Shown: positions 27,191 through 38,900, numbered from the stretch's first letter. The stretch: 46,228 nucleotides of DNA from Microcoleus sp. GA_180221_E-2-1-MAG-45_12 (GCA_020692245.1 JAIMKT010000026.1:1473-47700); one strand, 5' to 3'. The notes: a model not told the origin generated them from the sequence alone. Numbers and translations: made by a program.

Positions 27191-27232
27191 CAGGGTAGTC
27201 TCATAAGATAAATTAAAGCTGCCCTGCTTTTT
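27191..27232 (+). terminator. Terminator after the PotD-like gene
   Basis: CAGGGTAG (27191-27198) pairs with CTGCCCTG (27219-27226), with one G-U pair, and is followed by CTTTTTG. It lies 28 bases after the stop, in the gap before the convergent dnaB gene. Confidence 0.6.
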
Positions 27233-27252
27233 GATAATCACTTAAATCATTG

Positions 27253-28575
27253 CTAGGGATTGGCGATATTTCGGAAACGAGTAAATTGTGGATCAAATAA
27301 TAACTTAACGATCCCTGTGGGGCCATTGCGATGCTTGGTAATAATAATTTCCGCAATACCTCGATCGGGCGTATCTGGATTATAGTATTCATCCCGATAT
27401 AACATAATCACTACATCAGCGTCCTGCTCAATGCTTCCACTCTCGCGTAAGTCAGACATCATGGGGCGTTTGTTTGTCCTTGCTTCCACACTCCGACTCA
27501 ACTGGGAGAGGGCAATCACTGGTACATTTAACTCCCGTGCCAACCCCTTCAAACTCCGGGTAATCTTGGAGATTTCTTGCACCCGGTTATCACTACCGTT
27601 ACCTTCCATTAATTGCAGATAATCAATCATGATCAAACCTAATCTGCCCCCATTTTCTGCTTGGAGACGACGGGTTTGCGATCGCATTTGCATCACATTC
27701 ATACTCGCTGTATCGTCAATAAAAATTGGCACTCCCGATAGAACTCCGAGGGCATTATTCAAAGTCTCCCATTGATTTTGGGCAATTCTCCCCGCCCGGA
27801 GGTAATTACTTTCAATGCCCGCCTCACTGGCTAACATTCTCTGCACTAGCTGTTCCCTAGACATTTCTAAGCTAAACACCGCCACCGGCAGTTCGTACTG
27901 TCCAGCAATGCTCCGAGCAATGGAAATCGCCAAGGCAGTTTTCCCCATGGATGGTCTGGCGGCGACTACGATAAAGTCCGATCGCTGAAACCCGCTAGTC
28001 ATGGCATCGAGATCATAAAACCCGGAAAGCAACCCCGGTAAAGCCTGTCCCCCGTGGCGAGTCTCTATTTCTTGGAAAGTTTGCTCTAGGGTGCGAGAAA
28101 TGGAAATTAAACCATCTTGGGGACGGTCTTGAGTTAAACCAAAGATTTTCTGCTCTGATTGGTCAAAGATAGTTTCTAATTCAACGGCATTTTCGTAACC
28201 TAATTGAACAATTTCATTCCCAGCTTTAATTAATTGTCGCCGTAGATGTTTATCAATTACTAAGTTGGCATAGCGATCGATATTCACAGCACTAACAGTG
28301 CGATCGACTAACTGAGCTAACTTACTTTGTCCGCCAATTTTATCGAGGATTTCATGATCATAAAGCCAACTCGTGACACTCATTAAATCCGTCGGTTTTC
28401 CCTGTCGATGCAAGGTTAAAGCCGCTTTATAAATATCTCGGTGAGCAGGAATATACAGAGCTTCAGGAAGTAGTAAATCTGCCACCCGCCCGATCGCTTC
28501 TGGGTCTAATAAAATCCCCCCTAAAATACTTTCTTCGGCTTCAATATTTTGGGGAGGTAAATTATTAACGCTCAT
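27253..28575 (-). CDS. dnaB: Replicative DNA helicase
   Basis: The hexameric helicase that unwinds DNA at the replication fork. The 440-residue product starts LPPQNIEAEESILGGILLDP and has Walker A ARPSMGKTALAIS (Lys212), Walker B LIMIDYLQLM and the DnaB motif HRNGPTGIVKLLFDP near the end. Many cyanobacterial dnaB genes are interrupted by an intein; here the sequence is uninterrupted. It follows rplI on the same strand after 156 bases, the rplI-dnaB order conserved in many bacteria. Confidence 0.97.
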   Translation of the reverse strand: MSVNNLPPQNIEAEESILGGILLDPEAIGRVADLLLPEALYIPAHRDIYKAALTLHRQGKPTDLMSVTSWLYDHEILDKIGGQSKLAQLVDRTVSAVNIDRYANLVIDKHLRRQLIKAGNEIVQLGYENAVELETIFDQSEQKIFGLTQDRPQDGLISISRTLEQTFQEIETRHGGQALPGLLSGFYDLDAMTSGFQRSDFIVVAARPSMGKTALAISIARSIAGQYELPVAVFSLEMSREQLVQRMLASEAGIESNYLRAGRIAQNQWETLNNALGVLSGVPIFIDDTASMNVMQMRSQTRRLQAENGGRLGLIMIDYLQLMEGNGSDNRVQEISKITRSLKGLARELNVPVIALSQLSRSVEARTNKRPMMSDLRESGSIEQDADVVIMLYRDEYYNPDTPDRGIAEIIITKHRNGPTGIVKLLFDPQFTRFRNIANP

Positions 28576-28664
28576 AGGTTTAGTTTAATCACTACTATTG
28601 TCACCACAGTTTTCCGTAAATAGATTCACCAATAGATTAAGTTTTCTATTCATCTAAAAATTAA

Positions 28665-28683
28665 GACACGGTTTGCCCGTGCC
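28665..28683. repeat. Small hairpin repeat between rplI and dnaB
   Basis: CACGG (28667-28671) and CCGTG (28677-28681) form a short stem in a GACACGGTTTGCCCGTGCC context that resembles dispersed cyanobacterial intergenic repeats. It could weaken readthrough from rplI into dnaB. Confidence 0.35.
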
Positions 28684-28731
28684 TCTACGATCGCATCTTC
28701 AGCTAAACTTCCTAATCTTGGAATCTTAAAA

Positions 28732-29187
28732 TTAGGCTGCAACTACTACATTCACCGTAGCTGTAACATCTGGGTGGAGTTTGATTTCCACGGCATAAGT
28801 ACCGAGTTTGTTGATATCAGGAATTTCCACATCCCGGCGATCGACATCTAACCCGGTGACATTCTTGATCAGCGTAACTAGTTCAGGCGCAGTAACGGTT
28901 CCAAAGATAGACTCGTTTTCCCCAACTTGCTTGGTAATGGTAAAGTTGGCAACTTTTTCGAGGGCAACTTTTTGTGTTTCAGCAACTTTTTTCAATTCTA
29001 ATAAGCGCTGTCTTTCTTTTTCTTTGCGAACTTCAGCTTGGCGGAGGAGTCCGGGGGTGCTACGCACGGCAATATTTTTGGGGACTAGATAATTCCGGGC
29101 ATAACCGGGAGCCACTTCCACGACATCGCCTAGTTTGCCGAGTTTAGGGACATCTTGATTAAGAATTAATTGGATACTTTTAGCCAT
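28732..29187 (-). CDS. rplI: 50S ribosomal protein L9
   Basis: A 151-residue large-subunit protein. The N-terminal domain carries [20 protein letters not shown] and [17 protein letters not shown], the L9 signature. A long connecting helix ([18 protein letters not shown]) leads to the C-terminal RNA-binding domain ([14 protein letters not shown]). Length is normal. It is the first gene before dnaB. Confidence 0.97.
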   Translation of the reverse strand: MAKSIQLILNQDVPKLGKLGDVVEVAPGYARNYLVPKNIAVRSTPGLLRQAEVRKEKERQRLLELKKVAETQKVALEKVANFTITKQVGENESIFGTVTAPELVTLIKNVTGLDVDRRDVEIPDINKLGTYAVEIKLHPDVTATVNVVVAA

Positions 29188-29481
29188 AATTTTAGTTAAT
29201 TTTCATAATTAGTCGCGACTCTCCAGTATACGACCGATGGGGGGCGATCGCAAGGATTGGGATTAACAACAATTCCAAATAAGTGTCTAAATAAGGGGGG
29301 TCAAGCCCTAATTCTCTTTTTTAGAGGTAAAGTTTCCCAAGGTCAACTATTGATCTTTCCAAAAACTACTGTAGAAACTAAAATCTACAAAATACGCTCT
29401 AAGTCTGAAGGCGATCGAGAAAAATCATTAAACTATCAATTGCACCCTAATAACCAAATAATATTAAACGTCAGCAAATCT

Positions 29482-30594
29482 GTGAATAAATTTACTTTAA
29501 GTTTCTTTAGTAGCTTACTACTCCTCGGTTTTAGCCTTCCGGGGCTTGCCCAACTCCAGCCTCCTTTGATTCTTAGTCAAAGACCATCGCCCAGATCACC
29601 TCAAAATAATCAACTCAATGAACTCCTGCGCCAAGGCAGAGAATTTGTGAATGCGGGAGATTATGCCCGAGCGATCGCTACCTACAGCCAAGCCTCAGCT
29701 CTAGATGCTCAAAACCCCAGAATTTTCTCTGGATTGGGCTACCTCTACGCCCAACAAAGTAACTTTCCCGAAGCTGCTAGAGCCTACCAACAAGCCGTTG
29801 CCCTCGATCCCACCAATGGGGAATTTTTCTACGCTTTGGGTTTTAGTCTTGCCAATAGCGGCGATAATCAGGGCGCAATTAATGCCTACAACCAATCCAT
29901 CCAGATTAACCAGAGTCACCTCAATAGCTATCTAGGTTTAGGAGTAGTACTGCTCCGGCTGGGTGATTACGATGGAGCCATGGAAGCCTACAAAATGGTG
30001 CTTAGTCTCGACCCCAATAATCGGGATGCCCCCAAACTAGTCGGTTCTGCCCTCCTCCGCCAAGGACGCGCCCAAGAAGCCCTGCCGATTCTTCAGCAAG
30101 CAGCCAGCCTTGCCCCCAATAATAGTGACCTCCAAGTTAATCTTGGTGCAGCCCTATTGGCAACCGGGAACTATGATCAGGGTTTAACAACTCTAGAAAG
30201 AGCTATCCGTCTTGACCCCAGAAATGCTGGAGTCCAACTCCAAGTAGCGAGAATTTGGCAGGAACAGGGGGATATAGCTCGATCGCTCCAGGCTTACGAA
30301 GGAGTGGCTAATGTCCAACCCAACTCGGTGGATGCTCAACGGGGCATTGGGGATGTTTCCCTGATGAGTCAAGATTATTTTCAAGCCATTGTCGCCTATC
30401 GACGCTGGACAGAGCTAGCTCCCCAAGAAGGTGTGGCTCACTACAATCTCGCCTTGGCACTCCGGGGCAGGGGCAGGAACCAAGAGGCGATCGCTGCGGC
30501 TGAAACTGCCCTAAATATTTTCCAACAACGCCGCCAGACTGCCGAGATCGAAAAAGCCCAGACCCTGATTCAGGAAATCAAAGATAAAAATTAG
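29482..30594 (+). CDS. Exported TPR-repeat protein
   Basis: With the GTG at 29482 the product has 370 residues: a signal peptide (KFTLSFFSSLLLLGFSLPGLAQ) and then at least eight TPR units, for example ARAIATYSQASALDAQNPR and EAARAYQQAVALDPTNGEFF, running to the end. The frame is open back to 29257 but that part has no domain features, so the later start is preferred. TPRs mediate protein contacts in the periplasm. The partner is unknown. Its stop codon overlaps that of the convergent yjbQ gene (30591-30594). Confidence 0.8.
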   Translation: MNKFTLSFFSSLLLLGFSLPGLAQLQPPLILSQRPSPRSPQNNQLNELLRQGREFVNAGDYARAIATYSQASALDAQNPRIFSGLGYLYAQQSNFPEAARAYQQAVALDPTNGEFFYALGFSLANSGDNQGAINAYNQSIQINQSHLNSYLGLGVVLLRLGDYDGAMEAYKMVLSLDPNNRDAPKLVGSALLRQGRAQEALPILQQAASLAPNNSDLQVNLGAALLATGNYDQGLTTLERAIRLDPRNAGVQLQVARIWQEQGDIARSLQAYEGVANVQPNSVDAQRGIGDVSLMSQDYFQAIVAYRRWTELAPQEGVAHYNLALALRGRGRNQEAIAAAETALNIFQQRRQTAEIEKAQTLIQEIKDKN

Positions 30595-31013
30595 GATTCC
30601 CCGTAGATATGGATAACTAGTTCTCGATCGTGGCGATGCGATCGATGCTCCCAGAGATAAATCCCCTGCCAAGTTCCCAACACTAATCTACCTTGGTTAA
30701 TCGGAATCTGTTCTGAAGTGTGGGTCAGGACGGTGCGGATATGGGCGGGCATGTCATCCTTGCCTTCCGCACTGTGAATATAACTCTTCCCATCCTCTGG
30801 CACCAGATTCCTAAAGAAATTAGCTAAATCATCCAGCACATCAGGATCGGCATTTTCTTGAATAATTAAACTTGCCGAAGTATGGCGTAAAAAAAGATGA
30901 CAAATACCCAGCCGCACCCCCGAATCTGCTACTGCCTCCTGCACCTTGTGGGTAATTCGGGTAAAGCCCTTGGCTGTAGTCGTGATTTTTAATAGCTTTT
31001 GATAATGACTCAT
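30591..31013 (-). CDS. YjbQ-family protein (UPF0047)
   Basis: A 140-residue YjbQ-family protein; members have weak thiamine phosphate synthase activity in vitro, with the physiological role unclear. Signature parts are ICHLFLRHTSASLIIQENAD, SYIHSAEGKDDMPAHIRTVL and GTWQGIYLWEHR, with conserved His residues that may bind metal. The length is normal. It is convergent with the TPR gene, the two stop codons overlapping. Confidence 0.93.
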   Translation of the reverse strand: MSHYQKLLKITTTAKGFTRITHKVQEAVADSGVRLGICHLFLRHTSASLIIQENADPDVLDDLANFFRNLVPEDGKSYIHSAEGKDDMPAHIRTVLTHTSEQIPINQGRLVLGTWQGIYLWEHRSHRHDRELVIHIYGES

Positions 31014-31341
31014 GATTCTATTTACCTTTAGTAATCAGGTTTTTGCAATGGTTTGATAGTAATGATTTTTATTAAGTTAAATTAAGATAATTATGAGTAT
31101 TTACTCAGGATATGGTTAAGTAATGTAACGAGATTTTGGCAAAAATTTATCAAATTGTGTCAGAATTTGGTCTAAATCGCTTAGAGATTGTTATTCTCTG
31201 TTACAACCTATTATGTATTGGTCAGCAGCAAGTTTTCTCATCCCCTATCTTCAAACCGCCGGGATGGCGCAACTATAGCTGAATCAATGACTCAGGACTA
31301 ACTATCCTGTTAGATGAATACACCAAGGAGCAGTTACTTTT
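31014..31341. other. Divergent promoter region, yjbQ / chlH
   Basis: A non-coding gap of 328 bases between divergent genes, so it must contain the promoters of both. AAGGAG at 31325-31330 is a ribosome site for chlH. The long chlH leader has a weak stem (AGGA/TCCT near 31291-31305) but no riboswitch that I recognise. Confidence 0.45.
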
Positions 31342-34300
31342 ATGTTCACCAACGTCAAGCCCACCATTCGCCACATTAGCCCCAGTAATCTAAATGGTCG
31401 TCACTTGCTGAAGGTGGTCTATGTCGTCTTGGAAAGCCAATACCAGAGCGCTATCTCTGGGGCTGTGCAGTCGATTAATGCCACCCATCCCAGTTTGGCG
31501 ATCGAGGTCAGCGGCTATCTGATCGAAGAACTCCGCAGCCCAGAAAACTATGAAGCCTTCAAGTTAGATGTGGGTAATGCCAATATTTTTATCGCCTCCT
31601 TGATTTTTATTGAAGACCTAGCCGAAAAAGTTGTCGCCGCCGTGGAACCCGTGCGAGATAACTTGGACGTAGCGGTGGTATTCCCCTCCATGCCGGAAGT
31701 AATGCGCCTCAACAAAATGGGAACCTTCAGCATGGCGCAGTTGGGACAGAGCAAGAGTGCGATCGCCCAGTTCATGAAAAAACGCAAGGAAAAATCCGGG
31801 GCTTCTTTCCAAGACGGGATGCTCAAGCTCCTGCAAACCCTGCCCAAGGTACTGAAATATCTGCCTATGGATAAGGCTCAAGATGCCCGGAACTTCATGC
31901 TCAGTTTCCAATACTGGTTGGGTGGCTCCTCAGATAATTTAGAAAATTTCTTCCTGATGCTGGCGGATAAGTACGTCTTCAAAGGTGACAAAACTATGAG
32001 TTTTCAGGAGCCTGTCACCTACCCCGATATGGGTATCTGGCATCCCATGGCAACCCAGATGTTTGAGGATGTGAAGGAATATCTCAACTGGTACAACTCC
32101 CGGAAGGATATTTCTGCTGATCTCAAGGATCCTCTGGCTCCCACGGTCGGGCTAGTCCTGCAAAGAACCCACCTTGTCACCGGAGATGATGCCCATTATG
32201 TGGCGATGGTGCAGGAATTTGAGGCAATGGGCGCAAGGGTTGTTCCTGTATTTGCCGGAGGGTTAGATTTTTCCAAACCTGTGGATGCCTATTTCTATGA
32301 CCCAATTACTAAAAATTCTTCTGTAGATACGGTGGTTTCCCTGACTGGTTTTGCCCTCGTTGGTGGCCCCGCTCGGCAGGATCATCCCAAGGCGATCGAA
32401 TCCCTAAAACGTCTCAACCGTCCCTACATGGTGGCATTACCTCTGGTATTTCAAACTACCGAAGAATGGGAAGATAGCGATCTCGGTCTACACCCGATCC
32501 AAGTCGCTCTGCAAATTGCGATTCCTGAACTCGATGGAGCGATCGAACCCATTATTCTTTCTGGTCGAGATGGAGCCACAGGCAAGGCGATCGCCCTCCA
32601 AGACCGTATCGAAGCCGTAGCCAAACGAGCCTTAAAATGGTCAAACCTGCGCCGCAAACCCAAGTTAGATAAGAAAGTTGCCATCACAGTTTTTAGTTTC
32701 CCCCCCGATAAGGGCAATGTAGGAACTGCTGCCTATCTAGATGTGTTTGGTTCCATCTACAAAGTCATGGAAGCCCTGAAAAATAATGGCTATGACTTAC
32801 CAGAACTGCCAGAATCTCCAGAAGCTCTGATGCAGGAAGTGATCCACGATGTCCAAGCCCAGTATGCCAGCCCAGAATTGAACATCGCCTACCGCATGTC
32901 GGTGCCAGAGTACGAAAAACTTACTCCTTATTCCGTCCGCTTGGAAGAAAACTGGGGCGCACCTCCGGGCAACTTAAATAGTGATGGTCAGAACCTGTTA
33001 ATTTTTGGCAAGCATTTTGGGAATCTGTTTATCGGTGTCCAGCCCACCTTTGGTTATGAAGGCGACCCCATGCGCTTGCTCTTCTCTCGATCGGCTAGTC
33101 CCCACCACGGTTTTGCTGCCTACTATACCTACCTCGAAAGAATCTGGGGTGCAGATGCGGTGTTGCATTTCGGCACTCACGGCTCCTTAGAATTTATGCC
33201 CGGTAAGCAGATCGGCATGTCTGGAGATTGCTACCCCGATAACTTGATCGGCAATATTCCCAACCTCTATTACTATGCTGCCAACAATCCCAGCGAAGCC
33301 ACGATCGCCAAGCGCCGCAGTTATGCCGAAACCATTTCCTACCTAACTCCTCCCGCCGAAAATGCCGGACTCTACAAGGGTTTACAGGAATTAAGCGAAT
33401 TGATTGCTTCCTACCAAACTCTGAAGGATACGGGACGGGGCGTGTCGATCGTCAACACGATCATGGATAAAGCCCGGATGGTCAACCTTGATAAGGATGT
33501 GGAACTGCCGGAAGCTGATGCGAAGGATTTAGATAGTGAAGCACGGGATACGGTAGTGGGTTCCGTCTATCGCCGCTTGATGGAAATTGAATCTCGCCTG
33601 CTGCCCTGCGGACTGCATGTGATTGGCAAACCTCCTAGTGCGGAAGAAGCGATCGCCACCTTGGTGAATATTGCGAGCCTCGATCGTCAAGAAGAGGGAC
33701 TTCTGGGATTACCGGGGATCATTGCCACTAGTGTCGGGCGGGATATCATGGATCTCTACCGGAGTAGCGATCGAGGGATTCTCGAAGACGTACAACTCTT
33801 GCAGGATATTACCCTTGCCACCCGTGCGGCTGTTAGTGCCTTGGTCAAAGAACAAACCGATGCTGATGGGCGAGTTTCCCTCGTTTCCAAGCTCAATTTC
33901 TTCAACATGGGCAAAAAGGAACCCTGGATCGAAGCTCTCCACCAAGCGGGTTATCCCAAAGTTGATCCCGAACCCATCAAGCCCTTGTTTGAGTATCTAG
34001 AATTTTGCCTCAAGCAGGTGTGCGCTGATAACGAGTTGGGAGCTTTACTTAAAGCATTGGAAGGAGAATACGTCCTCCCTGGCCCCGGCGGTGATCCCAT
34101 TCGTAACCCTGATGTTTTACCTACAGGCAAAAATATCCACGCCCTCGATCCCCAATCGATTCCCACGGCTGCCGCAGTCCAGAGTGCCAAATTATTGGTC
34201 GATCGCCTAATTGAAAAACAAGTAGAAGATAATAACGGGGCTTACCCAGAGACGATCGCCTGTGTGCTTTGGGGGACGGACAACATTAAAACCTACGGCG

Positions 34301-35313
34301 AATCCCTTGCCCAGATCATGTGGATGATTGGGGTGAAGCCAGTGCCGGATGCCTTGGGACGGGTGAATAAGCTGGAACTCTTGAGCCTAGAAGAGTTGGG
34401 TAGACCCCGCATTGATGTGGTGATTAACTGCTCTGGCGTATTCCGGGATTTGTTTATTAACCAAATGAATCTTTTGGATAAAGCCGTGAAAATGGCTGCG
34501 GAAGCCGATGAGCCTCTGGAAATGAACTTTGTTAGGAAGCACGCCCTAGCTCAAGCTGAGGAATTAGGCGTAACTCTCCGGCAAGCTGCTACACGGGTAT
34601 TCTCCAATGCTTCCGGCTCCTACTCTTCCAACGTCAATCTGGCTGTGGAAAATAGCACATGGGAAAACGAATCGGAATTGCAGGATATGTACCTCGCCCG
34701 CAAGTCCTTTGCCTTCAGTGCAGACGACCCCGGCACCATGGGACAATCTCGGCAGATTTTTGAATCGGCTCTCAAAACTGCGGATGTCACTTTCCAGAAC
34801 CTTGACTCTTCGGAAATCTCCCTTACGGATGTCTCCCACTACTTCGATTCTGACCCCACAAAGCTGATCTCCAAGCTCCGGGCTGATGGCAAAACTCCCA
34901 CAGCGTTGATTGCTGACACCACCACTGCTAATGCCCAAGTCCGCACTCTCTCAGAAACCGTCCGCCTTGATGCCAGAACAAAACTCCTCAATCCAAAATG
35001 GTATGAGGGAATGCTCTCCCACGGCTATGAGGGAGTCCGGGAACTCTCGAAGCGCTTGGTAAATACGATGGGCTGGAGTGCTACGGCTGGGGCGGTAGAT
35101 AACTGGGTCTACGAAGATACCAATGCTACTTTCATTGAAGATGAAGCTATGCAGCAACGGTTGATGAATCTCAATCCCCATTCCTTCCGGAAAATGGTCG
35201 GCACACTTTTAGAAGTAAATGGTCGGGGCTACTGGGAAACCAGTGAGAGCAATCTCGATCGCCTCCGTCAACTCTACCAAGAAGTGGAAGACCGCATTGA
35301 AGGTGTGGAATAA
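31342..35313 (+). CDS. chlH: Magnesium chelatase subunit H
   Basis: The porphyrin-binding subunit that, with ChlI and ChlD, inserts Mg2+ into protoporphyrin IX at the branch point to chlorophyll. The 1323-residue product has the family's usual length (about 1330). Recognisable stretches include [20 protein letters not shown] near residue 115, [20 protein letters not shown], the CobN/ChlH-type core motif, and [20 protein letters not shown] near the C-terminus. ATG 31342 follows AAGGAG by 11 bases. It is monocistronic; hemC, an earlier step of the pathway, is elsewhere in the window. Confidence 0.98.
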   Translation: MFTNVKPTIRHISPSNLNGRHLLKVVYVVLESQYQSAISGAVQSINATHPSLAIEVSGYLIEELRSPENYEAFKLDVGNANIFIASLIFIEDLAEKVVAAVEPVRDNLDVAVVFPSMPEVMRLNKMGTFSMAQLGQSKSAIAQFMKKRKEKSGASFQDGMLKLLQTLPKVLKYLPMDKAQDARNFMLSFQYWLGGSSDNLENFFLMLADKYVFKGDKTMSFQEPVTYPDMGIWHPMATQMFEDVKEYLNWYNSRKDISADLKDPLAPTVGLVLQRTHLVTGDDAHYVAMVQEFEAMGARVVPVFAGGLDFSKPVDAYFYDPITKNSSVDTVVSLTGFALVGGPARQDHPKAIESLKRLNRPYMVALPLVFQTTEEWEDSDLGLHPIQVALQIAIPELDGAIEPIILSGRDGATGKAIALQDRIEAVAKRALKWSNLRRKPKLDKKVAITVFSFPPDKGNVGTAAYLDVFGSIYKVMEALKNNGYDLPELPESPEALMQEVIHDVQAQYASPELNIAYRMSVPEYEKLTPYSVRLEENWGAPPGNLNSDGQNLLIFGKHFGNLFIGVQPTFGYEGDPMRLLFSRSASPHHGFAAYYTYLERIWGADAVLHFGTHGSLEFMPGKQIGMSGDCYPDNLIGNIPNLYYYAANNPSEATIAKRRSYAETISYLTPPAENAGLYKGLQELSELIASYQTLKDTGRGVSIVNTIMDKARMVNLDKDVELPEADAKDLDSEARDTVVGSVYRRLMEIESRLLPCGLHVIGKPPSAEEAIATLVNIASLDRQEEGLLGLPGIIATSVGRDIMDLYRSSDRGILEDVQLLQDITLATRAAVSALVKEQTDADGRVSLVSKLNFFNMGKKEPWIEALHQAGYPKVDPEPIKPLFEYLEFCLKQVCADNELGALLKALEGEYVLPGPGGDPIRNPDVLPTGKNIHALDPQSIPTAAAVQSAKLLVDRLIEKQVEDNNGAYPETIACVLWGTDNIKTYGESLAQIMWMIGVKPVPDALGRVNKLELLSLEELGRPRIDVVINCSGVFRDLFINQMNLLDKAVKMAAEADEPLEMNFVRKHALAQAEELGVTLRQAATRVFSNASGSYSSNVNLAVENSTWENESELQDMYLARKSFAFSADDPGTMGQSRQIFESALKTADVTFQNLDSSEISLTDVSHYFDSDPTKLISKLRADGKTPTALIADTTTANAQVRTLSETVRLDARTKLLNPKWYEGMLSHGYEGVRELSKRLVNTMGWSATAGAVDNWVYEDTNATFIEDEAMQQRLMNLNPHSFRKMVGTLLEVNGRGYWETSESNLDRLRQLYQEVEDRIEGVE

Positions 35314-35333
35314 CAACTTTAGTGGCAGTAAAT

Positions 35334-35535
35334 CAGCAATTCCCAATTATGGCAAAACTGCTCGATCGATAAAATCTAGAAGCCCTATTCTATCGTTCAG
35401 TAATTTGGACAAAAAAGCCTATTTGCTGCCATTTTTTAGCCCATATTTTTAGTTCATAGGTTCTAAAATGGGAATTGCTGACTGTTCGCTGATAACTATT
35501 CACTGACAACTGTTCACTGATAACTGATAACTGCT
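35334..35535. repeat. 13-bp inverted repeat and TGATAACTG-type direct repeats after chlH
   Basis: TCAGCAATTCCCA (35333-35345) and TGGGAATTGCTGA (35469-35481) are perfect inverted copies about 123 bases apart. Outside the right arm come several units of the form CTGATAACT / CACTGACAACTG up to about 35535. Repeats of this type are common in cyanobacterial intergenic DNA. No coding frame lies between them. Confidence 0.55.
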
Positions 35536-35584
35536 AAGATCAGTAAGCTCAATATAGAAGAATTAAAGTAAAATTACCAAAATT

Positions 35585-35881
35585 ATGCCAGTTACACTTG
35601 AATGTCAAAAGCGCCCAGAAGGCAGCAAACCCAAAGCCCTCCGTCGTCAAGGTTTAGTCCCCGCTGTTCTCTATGGTCACAAAGGTACCGAGTCGATCGA
35701 GCTAACCCTCCCCGCCAAGACTGCCGAAACTCTCCTCAAACAAGTTAATGTCAGCAAAACTGTTATTGATGTTAGTATTCCAGACCTAGCTTGGGAAGGC
35801 AAAGCTTTATTGCAAGAAGTCCAATCTCATCCTTGGCGCAATTATTTATATCATTTGAGTTTCTTTGCTGTAAATAAATAA
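35585..35881 (+). CDS. rplY: 50S ribosomal protein L25, short form
   Basis: A 98-residue 5S-rRNA-binding protein of the large subunit. It begins VTLECQKRPEGSKPKALRRQ and continues GLVPAVLYGHKGTESIEL, the L25 signature, ending after the first domain; the C-terminal CTC extension found in many bacteria is absent, as in E. coli. It is monocistronic and ends at a bidirectional hairpin. Confidence 0.93.
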   Translation: MPVTLECQKRPEGSKPKALRRQGLVPAVLYGHKGTESIELTLPAKTAETLLKQVNVSKTVIDVSIPDLAWEGKALLQEVQSHPWRNYLYHLSFFAVNK

Positions 35882-35900
35882 TTACAATCAAAACAAAAAA

Positions 35901-35946
35901 AGCTGAGATGGGGTTAGCAAAGTTTGCAAAGTACCCGGTCTCAGCT
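35901..35946 (-). terminator. Terminator for the beta-helix gene (also usable by rplY)
   Basis: AGCTGAGA (35901-35908) pairs with TCTCAGCT (35939-35946). On the minus strand the stem is followed by a T-rich run (TTTTTTTGTTTTG), a good intrinsic terminator for the gene at 35979-39521; on the plus strand the trailing sequence is only weakly T-rich. Confidence 0.65.
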
Positions 35947-35978
35947 ATTTATTTGGGGGTTATTAGAGACGAAATAAC

Positions 35979-38900
35979 CTAGAGAGAGAACGTCACTGAT
36001 TCTCCGTTGGGGTTGACTACTCGGATTGTCGTCGCTGCCACGGGAGCCGTTGCTCGGATTTGCTTGGCATTATCAACCCAAACTCTGGTTGCTGGAACCC
36101 CATCGAAAAATACCTTAATTTGACTATTGGTAGTTTCCGCAGTTCCTGCCACTGTTGGCTCAATACCTTCACGGTTCGATCGACGAATGCCGAGCCACTT
36201 AAATTTGACTTGGAAGGGCTGGGTTGTCCAAGGAGCATAGTTAAAATAGCCCCAGTAAGGATTATTAAGTCCGCTTCTTTGAGTCAAAACTTCGGGATTG
36301 TAATCTTCCTGCCAAGCTACATTAGCCGAGCTGCCTTGACGAGACAAGCTAAAAGTAAAGATTTTGTTGACGACATTATTTGTGCTGAGGCGGGAGCTAC
36401 CAATGCTTTCCCAAGCACCGCCGTTCCAAAATCCTAGCCTTTTTTGGGGAGGAGTTCCTACAGGAGTATCGTAGGCAGCGATCGTGCCATCAAAACCTCC
36501 GGCAGAAATTTTACCCCGGCTAGTCCCTCGGTTAATATCTACTTCCGTGTCAATGGCGATATCCGGCGGCAGATTAGAGATTTCGGAAGCACCTTGATTG
36601 AGATAAAAACCAAAACTGTTAAACATAGCATTTTGGCTTGCTGTCCCCTTAATCAACATGGCTCCCCCCGTTTCTTCTACGGTGACTCCCGGAGTTTGGG
36701 AACTGAAATCTGCAATCCAGCCCGGACGCTGCCCATCCCCAAAGGTGTCGTACAACAGAAACACATTATTGGGGTTGCTTTGAGCGCCAAAAACAGGATT
36801 ACCATAGCCCATCGAGATCGTAGCTGTACCTTGGGCAGGAATATTGGGAACCCGCAGCCAAATCCGGGTGACAGCAGTATTGATCCCCGACTGAATCCAG
36901 TAAGGAATATTTGTGCCATTGACCGTAAATCGCATATCCCTGCCATCGGTTTGCATCTTCCCTTCAGCAATCAGAGCTTGGGTGTTGATTCTGATTAATA
37001 CCTGATAATCATTCAAATCTTGACTACCAGAATTGCTCACCAAAATGTTTCTAGTGTAGGGGTTGGCTGCTCCCTGCTGGAAACCGTCACCAAGAATCCG
37101 AATTGTCTTTCCAGCCTCGATCGGGGTCGGCGTAACTCTAGTAATTCTCAAAGAGCCTTCGATCGGGGTAGGTGATGGACTAGGTGATGGACTAGGTGAT
37201 GGACTTGGACTAGGAGACGGAAAAATCGGCGGAGAGCCGCCCGGAGTCGCTGCGATCCAGTTCCCGTCATTGCCTACCCGTACTTCCAACTGACTCAACT
37301 GGGCTGGAGATAAGGGAGTCGCCAGATTAACTATACCCGTTGCTATGGTTTGAGGGTTTTGGGGATTCGATTGGTTCACAAAATTGGTGACAACACTACT
37401 GCCACCGACTCGGACTTGGAAATCGGCAGGAACCTTGCGACCCGGAGGAAGATTACTCAAACTACAGCCCAGGGTTGTACCGCTTTGATTGCAACTAGTT
37501 TGAACTTGCTTTAGGTCTGTCGATCGAGCCGTAGCTCCGGCAACAAAAGGGGGAACCCCAAATTCCTTCGCCCCGATATCTGGAGCCGAACCAGAAAAAC
37601 CATTGGTAAAGGGCGATAAAACTAGACCAGTATTGATCAAGGGTGAACCAGCAACAGGAATGTATTGGTTATCTAAGCCCGGATTTGGCTCCCCAAAGAA
37701 ATTATTGGTATAAATCACATTCCCGGCACTAGGAGGGATATTCGGCGGTTGGGTTTGCTTGCGGACTAGGTTATTGCGAAACTCCAAGCCTGTGAGAAAT
37801 CCATCCCGAATTAGATAACCCAACTCATCAGTAGTATTGTTAAAAACCTTGAGATTGAGGCTAGTTTTACCCGGATTGTACCGTTGGGTATCAGGACTGT
37901 TGGGATTGTAGGAAGCCAGCATGATCCCCGGAGCTGTGAGGTTCCAAGTAATATTGTGGTGGATATTGAACCCTGTGACATTATCATCGGCATAGATGCC
38001 GTGGGCACCGTACTGTTGATCAGGATTCTTGAGTTCTCCGTAGGCATCATGGACAAAGTTGTAGGCAATTTGCGCTCCGTCCCCCTCTTGGCTCCAGCCA
38101 TAGATTGTGCCTAGGTCAGTAATCCGCCGATGGGATTGGGAAATATCGTTGTAGAGAACATCTACGCCTTTTTCCATCTGCACCCAGTAGCGCCCAGCAT
38201 TGACCATAGTATTGCGCTGAATTTTTGAGCCGGGAGCCGATCCCATGATGCCGACTCCAACCCCTACATAGCCCACATTCTGGATGATATTGTTTTCAAT
38301 TAAATGATTGCTGCCACTGAGTTGAATCATGGCGGCGGGAGCGTGAGCAAGGTAGGAATTAAGGATTTTGTTGTTGCTACCTTTGATTGGGATCGCTACA
38401 GTGCCTCCAGTATAGAAATAGGCGGGGGCTTCTTGGAAGTGGTGGGGATAGCGCCAATCTACTTGGTCGATCGTGGTGTTGTTGGTGCTTTCAAATTTCA
38501 CCGTGGCTCCAAACATGGCGAGGTTTTCAATGCGGATGCCCGATCGAGACCAGAGATCAAAGGCATAGTTTCTGCGCTTCACTTGGACTTTAGGTGCGCT
38601 TGCCCCACGGGGATCAATTCCAGCCGGAGGCATGATTGTTAAAGTAAATTGGGTACTACTAGAATCATTTTGGGGTGGATCAATAAACCATTCCCCCGGA
38701 GCATCAAGGAGTTCTTTTTTGCCCCATAAATAAAAATAATTATTTGCCTTGGGTGAAAGCATTCCCGGATTGTCACCACCACTGAGGATCACGTCAGTGC
38801 CATTGCGAGTTCCCCCAGAACCGGGATCAGAGTTACAAGTAAAATTAACTGTACTGCCAGCTTTATTATTGACATCGCAGGTTCCTGCCATAATTCGGTA

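Noticed and set aside
27253-28575. A possible intein in dnaB, as found in many cyanobacteria
   Set aside because: The protein is 440 residues, continuous across the Walker A and DnaB motifs, with no insertion.
29257-29481. A 75-residue N-terminal extension of the TPR protein
   Set aside because: It has no domain features and would bury the signal peptide inside the protein; the GTG at 29482 gives a proper exported N-terminus.
31548-31911. Minus-strand frames of 97-99 aa inside chlH
   Set aside because: They are complementary shadows of a strongly conserved gene and have no recognisable domain or start signal.
36444-36998. A 184-aa plus-strand frame opposite the beta-helix gene
   Set aside because: It is antisense to a clearly coding region, with low-complexity composition and no family resemblance.
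37165-37215. 12-bp tandem repeat (GGTGATGGACTA) as a possible regulatory repeat
   Set aside because: It encodes the Pro-Ser linker of the beta-helix protein, a common kind of coding repeat.
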